From Saccharospirillum sp965652395 (lineage in GTDB: Bacteria; Pseudomonadota; Gammaproteobacteria; Pseudomonadales; Natronospirillaceae), in contig CBFGUW010000025.1 of the NCBI GenBank assembly GCA_965652395.1, positions 1 through 64,000 of the forward strand: DNA of 64,000 nt, written 5' to 3'. This document shows positions 33,087 to 40,963 of this stretch, in pieces. The notes beneath the pieces were generated by a model. The model was given only the letters and a program-made list of their open reading frames with translations. It was not told the DNA's origin and did not search any database. A program made the translations under genes and the position numbers. Numbering within the stretch: the stretch's first letter is position 1; every line of letters starts with the position of its first letter.

Positions 33087-34478
33087 TCAGGAGCCGGTCC
33101 TTTCGTGTCCGAGATAGGGAATGGTGGTGGCTTCTATCGGCCAATTGTCGATGGTCAGTGTTTCTATAGGGGCTTGGAACCCCTTGACCTGGATGCTTTG
33201 CGTTTGATGTGCCTGGATGGGGTGGCGTTCGTTGAGTGCGTTATAGAAGCACTTATCGGTCATGATCTGCCCCGGCGCGGCCAAATCGCACAGGCGGGAG
33301 GCCAGGTTGGCGGGGGCGCCAATCACGGTATATTGCATACGCTCGTGAGAGCCGAGCAGCCCGGCCAGAACGGTACCGCCACTAAGGCCGATGCGGATAT
33401 CGAGGCAGGGGTCGCCCGCTTGGGTGCGCATCTGGTTCAGGCGTTGGATGCGTTCGCGTATTTGAATGGCGCACTTCATGGCATGAAAGCGGTGCTCGGG
33501 GTCCGGTTGCGGGCAGCCGAATATCAGCATGGCGCAGTCCCCGATGTATTTGTCGACGTTACCGTTGTATTGGTGGCAGGTGTCAGCGAATTCGGTGAAA
33601 TAGAGGTTCAGGACCTCAGCGATTTCCTCTGGGTGGCGACCTTCGCTGAACGCGGTATAGCCGACCAGGTCGACAAACACGACGCTGGCGTCCACCCGCT
33701 TGCCTTCCTGTTTGAGCTCTACGTTATCCTGCGCCATGTAGCGGGCGGCGACCGGGTCGCTGACGAAGCGGGAAAACAGCCTTTCCACGCGTTGCTTTTC
33801 CTCCAGCCCGGCAGCCATGGTGTTGAAGGCTTTGGTCAGGTCGCTGAATTCGCCCCGGTGATTGCCTCTGATCCTGAATCCATAATGGCCGGATTCAATG
33901 GCCCGTGTACCGGCGATCAAGTCCCGCACCGGTTTCGCCAGGGATTGCCCAAGCCGAATGGCGACCAAAGTAATGGATAACACCAGCATCGCAATGACGA
34001 TAATACCTGAGCGTATAACAGCGGCCTGGCTGGCCAGCAGATCCGATTTGTCCATACCGACCCAGGCGGCCCCACCGCTGACCCCTCGAAAAACGACCGG
34101 GGCGTAGAACCAGACAACATCGTCGGCCGTGGTGATGGAACCATCGGTTTTGAACGCATTCACATCGGTAATGTTGGGAAGGCGTCTGCCGGCATCGGCC
34201 AACAGTTCGCCATCGCGGTTCATTACGGCGGCGGATACGACTGAGGGTTGATCCGTCAGTGAAAACACCAGGCTGCCGAGGCTCAATTGGTCTTCGGTGA
34301 AAACCAGCTCGACGGAAGCGGCACTGAGTTGAGAGGTGAGGGTGGTGCCGGTGGCGTTGAACTGGGCTTCCATCATCGAAAATTGGCGATACACCAAGGT
34401 GTAGCCGAGGATGGAAGACGCCACCAGAACCAGCAGCGTCATGATCAGCGCGAGTTTATGCCCGAAATGCCACTTCAT
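33087..34478 (-). CDS. membrane-bound class III adenylate/guanylate cyclase with HAMP domain
   Basis: A sensor cyclase of 463 residues. Helix 1 spans about 7-30, a periplasmic sensor region about 31-156, helix 2 about 157-177 and a HAMP linker about 178-230. The catalytic domain runs from about 262, with metal-binding Asp270 (VVFVDLVGYT), Asp314 (KYIGDCAMLIF) and the downstream GAPANLASRLCD transition-state segment. It would make cyclic AMP, though the purine selectivity residues were not assigned with certainty. The gene is followed at 2 bp by the TPR lipoprotein. Confidence 0.88.
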   Translation of the reverse strand: MKWHFGHKLALIMTLLVLVASSILGYTLVYRQFSMMEAQFNATGTTLTSQLSAASVELVFTEDQLSLGSLVFSLTDQPSVVSAAVMNRDGELLADAGRRLPNITDVNAFKTDGSITTADDVVWFYAPVVFRGVSGGAAWVGMDKSDLLASQAAVIRSGIIVIAMLVLSITLVAIRLGQSLAKPVRDLIAGTRAIESGHYGFRIRGNHRGEFSDLTKAFNTMAAGLEEKQRVERLFSRFVSDPVAARYMAQDNVELKQEGKRVDASVVFVDLVGYTAFSEGRHPEEIAEVLNLYFTEFADTCHQYNGNVDKYIGDCAMLIFGCPQPDPEHRFHAMKCAIQIRERIQRLNQMRTQAGDPCLDIRIGLSGGTVLAGLLGSHERMQYTVIGAPANLASRLCDLAAPGQIMTDKCFYNALNERHPIQAHQTQSIQVKGFQAPIETLTIDNWPIEATTIPYLGHERTGS

Positions 34479-34498
34479 AATAGGGAAACTCTACACTG

Positions 34499-34813
34499 AA
34501 TGCCTCTGACATCTGGGGCAATGTCGGAGTTTGGTGATTGTACTAGCGTCCTTTTAGACATCCTTTATTCCACATTTGTCAGTTACCACCAGCATTCTCA
34601 CGCATTTCCCGGAGAGACCTGGACCACTTAACAACTTAGGCGAAAGATAGCCTTTGTGATACTGCTCAGTCTCGAAAAAGCGACTGCGGAATGTGCCCTG
34701 TTTGGCAAATTCAGCATAAACCGAACTCTTGAAGTCAATCTGTGTACCAGTTATCGGTTTTCTTCGCTGAAAAGCCTATTCTTGGGGCTCGAAAGCCGTT
34801 AGACTCCTCGCCC
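34499..34813. other. intergenic region, no gene recognised
   Basis: About 315 bp upstream of the divergent cyclase and the small membrane protein. No ORF, palindrome or clear promoter was recognised. Confidence 0.4.
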
Positions 34814-35104
34814 ATGAGTGAATCTATTTCATTAGTCAGTTTCTTTTCGACAGCCCAATGGGTCGTAGCCTTCTTGTTTGTACCGCTGGTGTGCTGGTAC
34901 GAATGGTCACGCTCGACTCTGGTGTGTCGTTGGTGTGCCCTGGTAACCGGGTACACTGTTCAAATGGTACTGATTCTCGCTCTGATCGATAGTGGTTTTT
35001 CGTTGCAAACTGTGATCATGCTCGCATCCATCGCGGCTTATGCCTGGATCAAGCTGATGACAGGCTGGCTCCCTACCGAACGCAAAGTTCAGTCTCCCTC
35101 CTAA
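34814..35104 (+). CDS. small uncharacterised membrane protein
   Basis: A 96-residue protein from ATG 34814 (MSESISLVSFFSTAQWVVAF) with three predicted hydrophobic helices and a short polar C-terminus. There is no obvious Shine-Dalgarno, and an upstream in-frame ATG at 34742 is less likely. It converges on the SirB-like gene. No family recognised. Confidence 0.5.
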   Translation: MSESISLVSFFSTAQWVVAFLFVPLVCWYEWSRSTLVCRWCALVTGYTVQMVLILALIDSGFSLQTVIMLASIAAYAWIKLMTGWLPTERKVQSPS

Positions 35105-35144
35105 TAGCGCCCGTTCCAAAGCCTTAGCTCTTTCCCTATTCGGT

Positions 35145-35525
35145 TTATAGCTGCCAGGGCCACGGCCAATGGCTGATTGCCACCCAGCCAATATACGCGA
35201 AGGTAGCCACCGCCAGCACAAATGCCAACCCTTGAAACCAGGTCGGGCCGCGTTGCTTGATGACCATGGCGCCCAACAGAATATAGATGATCAAAGCGAC
35301 GACTTTCGCAGTGAGCCAGCCATGCACAAAAGGATATTGGCCAATCATTACGGCCAGGGTTATGGCGGCAACCAGCAGTAGGGTGTCATTGATATGGGGA
35401 ACTATTCGGATCCATTTCTGTTGCATGACAGGGTGTTTCATCCAGGTCAGAACCGATCTCAATATGAAACCTGTGATGGAGATCGCCGCGAACGCCATAT
35501 GAAAATACTTGATAATCATGTACAT
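35145..35525 (-). CDS. SirB family (SirB2-like) membrane protein
   Basis: A 126-residue four-helix membrane protein. YFHMAFAAISITGFILRSVL at the start, PHINDTLLLVAAITLAVMI in the middle, and LTAKVVALIIYILLGAMVIK are characteristic of the SirB/YchQ family. Its biochemical role is unknown. It stands alone here. Confidence 0.8.
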   Translation of the reverse strand: MYMIIKYFHMAFAAISITGFILRSVLTWMKHPVMQQKWIRIVPHINDTLLLVAAITLAVMIGQYPFVHGWLTAKVVALIIYILLGAMVIKQRGPTWFQGLAFVLAVATFAYIGWVAISHWPWPWQL

Positions 35526-35695
35526 AGTACGGGCCTGTCATGTGGATAGGCGGGGCAGTGTACCATGCCCTGTTCCGAGTGCGAGGCCTTGAAACCTATG
35601 CGCACTCCTACAATGATTCGCTCTGATTGAGTCCATAACATGCAACCGGCACAGCCGGTATTGTTGAATATCGCCATTAAAAAAAGGGGAAATGC

Positions 35696-36901
35696 ATGGA
35701 AGAGAATGTGACCGAGGCCGTTAATTGGCTATCCCGGGCACTGAGCATTGGCCAGGAGCATACTTGGGTTGTCCAGGCTTTCGTGATTGTACTCGCGACT
35801 CTCATCGCCAACCTGATTGCCAAGATGGTGTTCGACCGGCTTGAGAAAGCCACCCGGAAAACCAACACCTTTTGGGACGACTTGCTGGTTAACTCAGCAC
35901 GAAAACCTGTTCGGGCGTTTATTTGGGTGAACGGCCTGTTATTGGCGACGGACGTAGTACGCCGGGTGTCGGACGAGCCCATATTCGACTTTGTCGAGCC
36001 GGTTCGCGAAGTCTCTTTCATTATTATTTTCGCCTGGTTCATGACTAACCTCGCTCGTAAGGGTGAGGAAACCCTTCAAGATCCGGCCTTGGTCAAAAAA
36101 CCTTTGGATGCCACAACGGCTTCCGCCCTGGGCAAATTGCTGCGGTTTTCGGTAATCATCACCACTGCGTTGGTGGTTTTGCAGTCTTTGGGGTTCAGCG
36201 TTTCCGGTGTGTTGGCCTTTGGCGGGATTGGCGGTATCGCGGTCGGTTTCGCGGCGAAGGACCTGTTGGCCAACTTTTTTGGTGGGCTGATGGTCTATCT
36301 GGATCAACCCTTTCGGGTGGGGGATTGGATTCGTTCACCCGACCAGGAAATTGAAGGCACTGTCGAGCATATCGGTTGGCGTCTGACCCGGATTCGCACC
36401 TTTGATAAGCGACCTCTCTATGTGCCCAATGCGACCTTTGTCAACATTTCGGTGGAAAACCCGTCCCGGATGTTGAATCGGCGGATTTTCGAAACCGTTG
36501 GCGTACGCTATGGCGATGCAACCAAGGTGGCCGACATAGTGAAGGACGTGAAGGCCATGGTCGAATCGCATGAGGAGATTGATACCGACCAGACGATTAT
36601 CGTGAACGTGAACAAGTTTGGTCCGTCCTCGATCGATTTCTTCATTTATATCTTCACCAAGACCACCGAATGGGTCCGCTACCATCAGGTTAAGCAGGAT
36701 GTGATGCTGCGGATTATCGATATCATCGATGGGCATGGTGCCGAGATCGCCTTACCGACCCAGACCATTCATATGGCTGAAGAGCCGGAGTGGGTAAACG
36801 AGTCAGAGGGCAATACAAAGGCGAGCCGCAAGCAGAAGCGCTGGTCCAACGCCAAAGATCGTGGACCGGATCCGGAAAAAGAAGAGGAGGAAGGGGATTA
36901 G
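35696..36901 (+). CDS. MscS-family mechanosensitive ion channel
   Basis: A 401-residue channel protein. Three or more N-terminal helices lead to the pore-lining helix, seen as LAFGGIGGIAVGFAAKDLLANFFGG with its Gly/Ala packing pattern. The beta domain follows, with DQPFRVGDWI and the vestibule region up to about 360. The C-terminus is a charged tail (KEEEEGD). The ATG follows AAAAGGGGAAATGC. It should open under membrane tension on osmotic downshock; it is closer to the YbdG/YnaI class than to the smallest MscS by length. Confidence 0.9.
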   Translation: MEENVTEAVNWLSRALSIGQEHTWVVQAFVIVLATLIANLIAKMVFDRLEKATRKTNTFWDDLLVNSARKPVRAFIWVNGLLLATDVVRRVSDEPIFDFVEPVREVSFIIIFAWFMTNLARKGEETLQDPALVKKPLDATTASALGKLLRFSVIITTALVVLQSLGFSVSGVLAFGGIGGIAVGFAAKDLLANFFGGLMVYLDQPFRVGDWIRSPDQEIEGTVEHIGWRLTRIRTFDKRPLYVPNATFVNISVENPSRMLNRRIFETVGVRYGDATKVADIVKDVKAMVESHEEIDTDQTIIVNVNKFGPSSIDFFIYIFTKTTEWVRYHQVKQDVMLRIIDIIDGHGAEIALPTQTIHMAEEPEWVNESEGNTKASRKQKRWSNAKDRGPDPEKEEEEGD

Positions 36902-36968
36902 CTCTTTTTGCTGGTCAGGCAATTGGTCCGGTAATCCCGAAAATTTCTGGGTTAACTGGCAGGGACGA

Positions 36969-37125
36969 GCACCGGATGCCTAGTTACCTTATCAAGGGTG
37001 GTTCGCAGCAGGGATCGGTCCGACGCTTCGGCTGCGATCCAGGCCCGAGACGTCGGACCGCCATGGATGGGTTGAGTGGGCGGCATCCCGCACGACCCTT
37101 GATAAGGTAACCAGGTAGCCGGTGC
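36969..37125. repeat. miniature inverted-repeat element, about 157 bp
   Basis: The outer 35 bp are inverted copies (left arm centred on GTTACCTTATCAAGGGT, right arm on ACCCTTGATAAGGTAAC), with a few mismatches. The centre holds a smaller palindrome around CGCCATGGATGGG and CGGCATCC, resembling the core of the element at 39130-39242. No ORF lies within. It fills most of the gap between the MscS gene and the Trm112-like gene. Confidence 0.7.
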
Positions 37126-37153
37126 GTACTCATGGCACAACCCTTCCCTTGGG

Positions 37154-37366
37154 CTATATATGAGTGCTTTTCTTTGAAAGCCAGTATTCATATTCTTCCT
37201 GGCCGAGTGCTCTGGCTTCATCTTCCAGCATGACCGGTATGCCATCGCGAATGGGATAGGCCAGTTTCGCAGCGGTGGAAATCAGTTCGTCTTTTTCGCG
37301 GTCGAGTTGCAGGGGTGCCTTGGTTACCGGGCAAACCAGAATGTTAAGCAATTGCTTATCGATCAT
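37154..37366 (-). CDS. Trm112/YcaR family protein
   Basis: A 70-residue zinc-ribbon-type protein, ATG 37366 (MIDKQLLNILVCPVTKAPL); an ATG one codon earlier is equally possible. CPVTKAPLQ is the conserved knuckle, and YPIRDGIPVMLEDEAR is a signature of the family. Trm112 proteins activate methyltransferases; the bacterial YcaR role is unclear. The start overlaps the yidD 3' end by 11 bp. Confidence 0.9.
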   Translation of the reverse strand: MIDKQLLNILVCPVTKAPLQLDREKDELISTAAKLAYPIRDGIPVMLEDEARALGQEEYEYWLSKKSTHI

Positions 37367-37628
37367 CATGCGGAGCTTTCTCCTCGCAATCGGTGTCTTC
37401 ATAAGTCGGTAGGGGCACGCCGGGAACCGGATCGATGCCGCCTTCGCAGCCGGGGTGGCACCGGGCGATGCGCATGGCGGCCAACCAGCTTCCTTTAATG
37501 GCGCCATGATGCTTCAGGGCGATCATGGCGTATTCCGAGCATGTAGGGTAGTAGCGGCATCGTGGCCCCAGCAGTGGGCTGATAAGCCAGCGGTATAGCT
37601 GGACGATGGCGATTAGGGGCCATTTCAT
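37356..37628 (-). CDS. yidD: membrane protein insertion efficiency factor YidD
   Basis: A 90-residue protein with the YidD pattern: IVQLYRWLISPLLGPRCRYYPTCSEYA near the N-terminus, then GSWLAAMRIARCHPGCEGGIDPVP. The Cys residues and the RYYPTCS core are diagnostic. It assists YidC/Sec-dependent membrane insertion. It is normally next to rnpA in other bacteria; here it is instead coupled to a Trm112-like gene. Confidence 0.95.
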   Translation of the reverse strand: MKWPLIAIVQLYRWLISPLLGPRCRYYPTCSEYAMIALKHHGAIKGSWLAAMRIARCHPGCEGGIDPVPGVPLPTYEDTDCEEKAPHDDR

Positions 37629-37633
37629 TGATG

Positions 37634-37666
37634 CCCTCTCCCTAGCCCTCTCCCAGAGGGAGAGGG
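37634..37666. repeat. GGGAGAGGG-type palindromic repeat, copy C
   Basis: CCCTCTCCCTAGCCCTCTCC continuing to AGAGGGAGAGGG, between yidD and cysS. Same family as copies at 29358, 29773 and 50665. It could act as a transcription terminator for cysS. Confidence 0.75.
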
Positions 37667-37680
37667 AACGCTATGGGCAC

Positions 37681-39072
37681 TCAACCCTCACGCGACCAAC
37701 GCGTGCCCTCACGCGTGTCCTGGATCTCCACGCCCTTGGCTTTCAGTTCATCCCGAATGGCGTCGGCTTTGGCGAAATCCCGGGCTTTTTTGGCGTCTTG
37801 CCTCGCCTGGATCATGGCTTCGATTTCTTCGGCGGTCAGGCCGTCTGTGGCGCTGTCCAGCCCTTTGAACCAGGCTTCGGGGTCTTGTCGCAACAAGCCG
37901 AGCAGGTCGCAAACACTGAGAATTTCACCTTTGATACGGGCTCTCTCTTCGCGATCCTCAGTTTTGAAGAAGCGTCCGGAGGCTTCGTGCAGGGCGGCGA
38001 CGGCTTTGGGGGTGTTGAGGTCGTCCAGCAGGGCCTGGATGCCTTCGGTGGCGAATGGGTCGCTGGGCATGTGGGGTTCAAGCCCTTCGCTGTCACGCAG
38101 GACGGTGTATAGCCGGTCGAGTGTCTGCCGGCTTTGATGCAGGAGTTGTTCGGACCAGTTCAGGTTCGACCGGTAATGGGCTGACAGCAGCGCCAGTCGC
38201 ACCAGTTCGCTGGGGTAGGCGTCCAGTACATCGCGCAGCAGGGTGAAGTTGCCGAGCGATTTGGACATCTTTTCGCCCTGGACGTCGAGCATGGCGTTGT
38301 GCACCCAGTACCTGGCGTAGCCCTGGCTCTCCGGTACGCAGCATTTGCCTTGGGCGATTTCGTTTTCATGGTGCGGGAAGATGAGATCGCTGCCGCCGCC
38401 GTGGATGTCGATGGTTTCGCCGAGGTGGTGCAGAATCATGGCGGTGCATTCGATGTGCCAGCCTGGGCGGCCTCGCCCCCATGGGCTGTCCCAGCCGGGC
38501 AGGTCGTCGCTGGAGGGTTTCCAGAGGACGAAGTCCATGGGGTTGCGTTTGTAGTCGGCGACTTCGACGCGGGCGCCGGCGAGCATGTCGTCGAGGTTGC
38601 GGTGCGAGAGGCGGCCGTAGTCGGCCATGGTGTCGACGGCGAACAGGACGTGCCCTTCGGATTCGTAGGCGTGTCCGCGGTCGATGAGCCGTTCGATGAT
38701 GTCGATAATGTGCGGGATGTGTTCGGTGGCTTTGGGTTGCAGGGTGGGGGGCTGGTTACCCAACCTTTGCATGTCTTCGATGTAGGCTTCGGTGAAGCGT
38801 TCGGCGTATTCTTTGATGTCGACGCCTTCGGCTTTGGCGGCGGCGTTGATTTTGTCGTCTATGTCGGTGAAATTCCGGGCGAAGATGACGTTGGGGTAGA
38901 CCCGTTGCAGCAGCCGATAGAGCAGGTCGAAGACGACGGCGGAGCGGCCGTTGCCGACATGAACATAGTTATAGACCGTCGGGCCACAGGCGTAAAAAGT
39001 CACTCTGTTCGGATCCTGAGGTACAAAAGCTTCTTTCTTTCCAGACAGAGTATTGTAGAGATAAAGCGTCAT
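37681..39072 (-). CDS. cysS: cysteinyl-tRNA synthetase
   Basis: Charges tRNA-Cys. The 463-residue protein starts at ATG 39072 (MTLYLYNTLSGKKEAFVP). Zinc ligand Cys29 lies in YACGPTVYNYVHVGN, whose HVGN is the class I HIGH motif. WHIECTAM and HENEIAQ supply further zinc ligands, and GEKMSKSLGNF is the KMSKS motif. Length is standard. The longer frame upstream is not conserved. Confidence 0.97.
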   Translation of the reverse strand: MTLYLYNTLSGKKEAFVPQDPNRVTFYACGPTVYNYVHVGNGRSAVVFDLLYRLLQRVYPNVIFARNFTDIDDKINAAAKAEGVDIKEYAERFTEAYIEDMQRLGNQPPTLQPKATEHIPHIIDIIERLIDRGHAYESEGHVLFAVDTMADYGRLSHRNLDDMLAGARVEVADYKRNPMDFVLWKPSSDDLPGWDSPWGRGRPGWHIECTAMILHHLGETIDIHGGGSDLIFPHHENEIAQGKCCVPESQGYARYWVHNAMLDVQGEKMSKSLGNFTLLRDVLDAYPSELVRLALLSAHYRSNLNWSEQLLHQSRQTLDRLYTVLRDSEGLEPHMPSDPFATEGIQALLDDLNTPKAVAALHEASGRFFKTEDREERARIKGEILSVCDLLGLLRQDPEAWFKGLDSATDGLTAEEIEAMIQARQDAKKARDFAKADAIRDELKAKGVEIQDTREGTRWSREG

Positions 39073-39129
39073 TCTATGATTCCGACGGATTGGTTTGGTG
39101 GTTGGTGGTTGCGTTTGGTGGTTTAACCC

Positions 39130-39242
39130 GCAGCCGGTGCCTGGAGCGCCCATTCGAGGTCGCCGTGAACCCGTCCATGGGGGCTTAACTTCGGCATCCA
39201 TGCCTCAGATATCCTCGAATGGGCGCTCCAGGCACCAGCTGC
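39130..39242. repeat. miniature inverted-repeat element, 113 bp
   Basis: The arms CCGGTGCCTGGAGCGCCCAT and ATGGGCGCTCCAGGCACC, extended by CGAGG/CCTCG, are inverted copies of about 28 bp. The centre has GTGAACCCGTCCATGG and CGGCATCCATGCC, a palindromic core that also appears in degenerate form at 36969-37125. It lies between cysS and the QueD-like gene. No ORF. Confidence 0.75.
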
Positions 39243-39286
39243 TAGCCAGCGCTGCATTGCTCGCGCCAAACAAACTTACTTGTGTG

Positions 39287-40180
39287 CTATTGAGCCGTAA
39301 GTCTATCACTCAGTTTATTTCCGGTCATGGGCCGGTGTTCGGCGATAGCCCCTTTCATAACCCCTTCAAAGGCTTTCACTTTCCAAAGTTCGTCCGGATA
39401 TTCACGGCCAAGCTCGTTGGCGATGAACTGGGCGATCAGCTCAACGGTTGTGTCGGTTTCGAGCGTGCAACACCGATCTTGGGGCAGCCATACGTCGAAG
39501 CGTCCCTGTTCGGCGTCGTAGCCGATGTGGAACAGGCCGGGGAGGTCGCTGGGCAGGATGTCCTCGCGGGTGATGAGGTAGATATCCTGAAAGCGTGCCG
39601 CCCATTCCCGTTCAATTTCCGGGTCGCGTTGGCCGTTGCGGGTTATTTCTATGCGGGAGCGGTGGCCGTGGCAGATGCGTTGGCAGTCGCCCTGGTGCTT
39701 TTTCAGGCCATGGGAGTAGTGGTAGTAGGTGCTGTTGATGGTTTCGATGCGCAGGCCGAGGCGGACGCGGGTGACGTTGTCGGGTACGAGGGTGTTGAGG
39801 TGGGCTTCAAGCATGGGGCGGACGCTGTCGAGGCTGATTTCGGGTGCTTCGACGAGGAAGACGGCTTCGCGAGGTGATTGGTAGCGGAAGCGGGTCTGTT
39901 CGCTGACGGTGTATTCGGCGTGGATGCGTTCGCCGTTGTCGGTTTCGGTGATGTCGAGGCCGGGCAGTTCGGTGGGCAGGACGAGGGTGTGGTCCATGCC
40001 GGAGTCGAGCGCTTGTTTGAGGAGTTTTTTGACGTGGCCGAAGTCGAAGACCATGCCTTCTTCGTTCAGTTCGCCGTCCAGTTCGACGTCGACGATCCAG
40101 CTTTCCCCGACGACGCCGCGTTTGGGGTGGAAGTAGCTGAAGTCCAAAACAGTGAGATGGTCGACAAAAAGGCGGCTCAT
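39287..40180 (-). CDS. two-domain 6-pyruvoyl/6-carboxy-tetrahydropterin synthase-like protein
   Basis: A 297-residue protein of the QueD/PTPS superfamily, about twice the usual length. The second half carries the catalytic-type Cys and zinc-His region CQRICHGHRSRIEI (166-179). The first half carries MVFDFGHVKKLLKQAL (43-58) followed by the MDHTLVLP (62-69) segment that binds the pterin. The normal motif order is thus split over two repeats. A role in queuosine precursor synthesis is likely but not certain. It has no queuosine genes beside it. Confidence 0.8.
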   Translation of the reverse strand: MSRLFVDHLTVLDFSYFHPKRGVVGESWIVDVELDGELNEEGMVFDFGHVKKLLKQALDSGMDHTLVLPTELPGLDITETDNGERIHAEYTVSEQTRFRYQSPREAVFLVEAPEISLDSVRPMLEAHLNTLVPDNVTRVRLGLRIETINSTYYHYSHGLKKHQGDCQRICHGHRSRIEITRNGQRDPEIEREWAARFQDIYLITREDILPSDLPGLFHIGYDAEQGRFDVWLPQDRCCTLETDTTVELIAQFIANELGREYPDELWKVKAFEGVMKGAIAEHRPMTGNKLSDRLTAQ

Positions 40181-40225
40181 AGGGGGTCCGGTGTTAAATC
40201 TGGGCGCGAATTCTAGCAGTTTGAA

Positions 40226-40259
40226 GTAGGAGATGGCACCTCAGGGTTTGAGCTCCTAC
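40226..40259. repeat. short REP-like inverted repeat
   Basis: GTAGGAG and CTCCTAC flank a 20-bp centre just upstream of the small ORF at 40261. The flanks match the outer ends of the REP units at 28239 and 48377, but the inside does not, so this may be a degenerate copy. Confidence 0.4.
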
Positions 40260-40290
40260 AATGGGAGTGTATTCCGACCGGGACTCCGCC

Positions 40291-40479
40291 GTGAAAAAAG
40301 ATGACCGATGGCGTCAGGCCGGGCTGAAGGCGCGTGAGATGCGTAAGAGCCTTGGGTATTCCTATCTGGCGGCGGAGGAGATCATCCGCAGTATGAAGGC
40401 GCTTCGCGAGGCGCTGCCGAAACCGGGCGATAAGCCCAAATCCCTGCCTACGCCTCCTCCGGCGGAGCCTGATAGTTGA
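40291..40479 (+). CDS. small uncharacterised protein
   Basis: A frame open from ATG 40261; GTG 40291 (reading KKDDRWRQAGLKAREMRKSL) is the likelier start because the first ten codons abut a palindromic repeat. The 62-residue product is basic, mostly helical, with a Pro-rich C-terminus. Its last 32 bp overlap the end of greB in convergent orientation. I do not recognise it, and neither start has a good ribosome site. Confidence 0.45.
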   Translation: MKKDDRWRQAGLKAREMRKSLGYSYLAAEEIIRSMKALREALPKPGDKPKSLPTPPPAEPDS

Positions 40480-40963
40480 TGTCGGTGACCCAGTATTCGA
40501 TCTCGCCTTGAGGCGTCCGCACGACGATTTCGTCGTCCACTTGCTTTTTGAGCAAGGCGCGGGCCATGGGGGAGTCGACGCTGATGTAGCGTTTGTCGGC
40601 GTCGAACTCGTCGGGACCGACGATCCGTAGTACCCGTGGCTGTTCGTCTTCGTCGACGATTCGGACCCAGGCGCCGAAGTACACCCGGTTGGCGTCGTCT
40701 GGCAGGGTGTTGACCACTTTTAGGCTTTCCAGTCGTTTGCTCAGGAACCGGACCCGGCGGTCTATCTCTCTGAGCCGTTTCTTGCCGTAGATGTATTCGG
40801 CGTTTTCCGAGCGGTCGCCCAGCTTGGCGGCGTCGGAGACTTCCTGGGTGACTTTGGGCCGTTCCACTTTCCAGAGCTGGTGCAGTTCTTCCCGCAGTCG
40901 GGCTTCGCCTTCGGGGGTGATGTAAGGGCTGCTGCGCGGGCGCGGGGGGCGGTAACGGCTCAT
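40448..40963 (-). CDS. greB: transcription elongation factor GreB
   Basis: Rescues backtracked RNA polymerase by stimulating transcript cleavage. The 171-residue protein from ATG 40963 has the N-terminal coiled coil (ITPEGEARLREELHQLWKVE), then VSDAAKLGDRSENAEYIYGKKRLREIDRR with the catalytic acidic tip at Asp-Arg-Ser-Glu-Asn. The C-terminal FKBP-like domain follows (VRIVDEDEQPRVLRIVGPDE). The YIYGKKRLREID form marks GreB rather than GreA. Its ATG overlaps the mnmC stop. Confidence 0.94.
   Translation of the reverse strand: MSRYRPPRPRSSPYITPEGEARLREELHQLWKVERPKVTQEVSDAAKLGDRSENAEYIYGKKRLREIDRRVRFLSKRLESLKVVNTLPDDANRVYFGAWVRIVDEDEQPRVLRIVGPDEFDADKRYISVDSPMARALLKKQVDDEIVVRTPQGEIEYWVTDINYQAPPEEA

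Noticed and set aside
38299..39126. 275-codon open frame antisense to cysS
   Set aside because: Low-complexity Val/Gly/Phe-rich translation, fully inside cysS.
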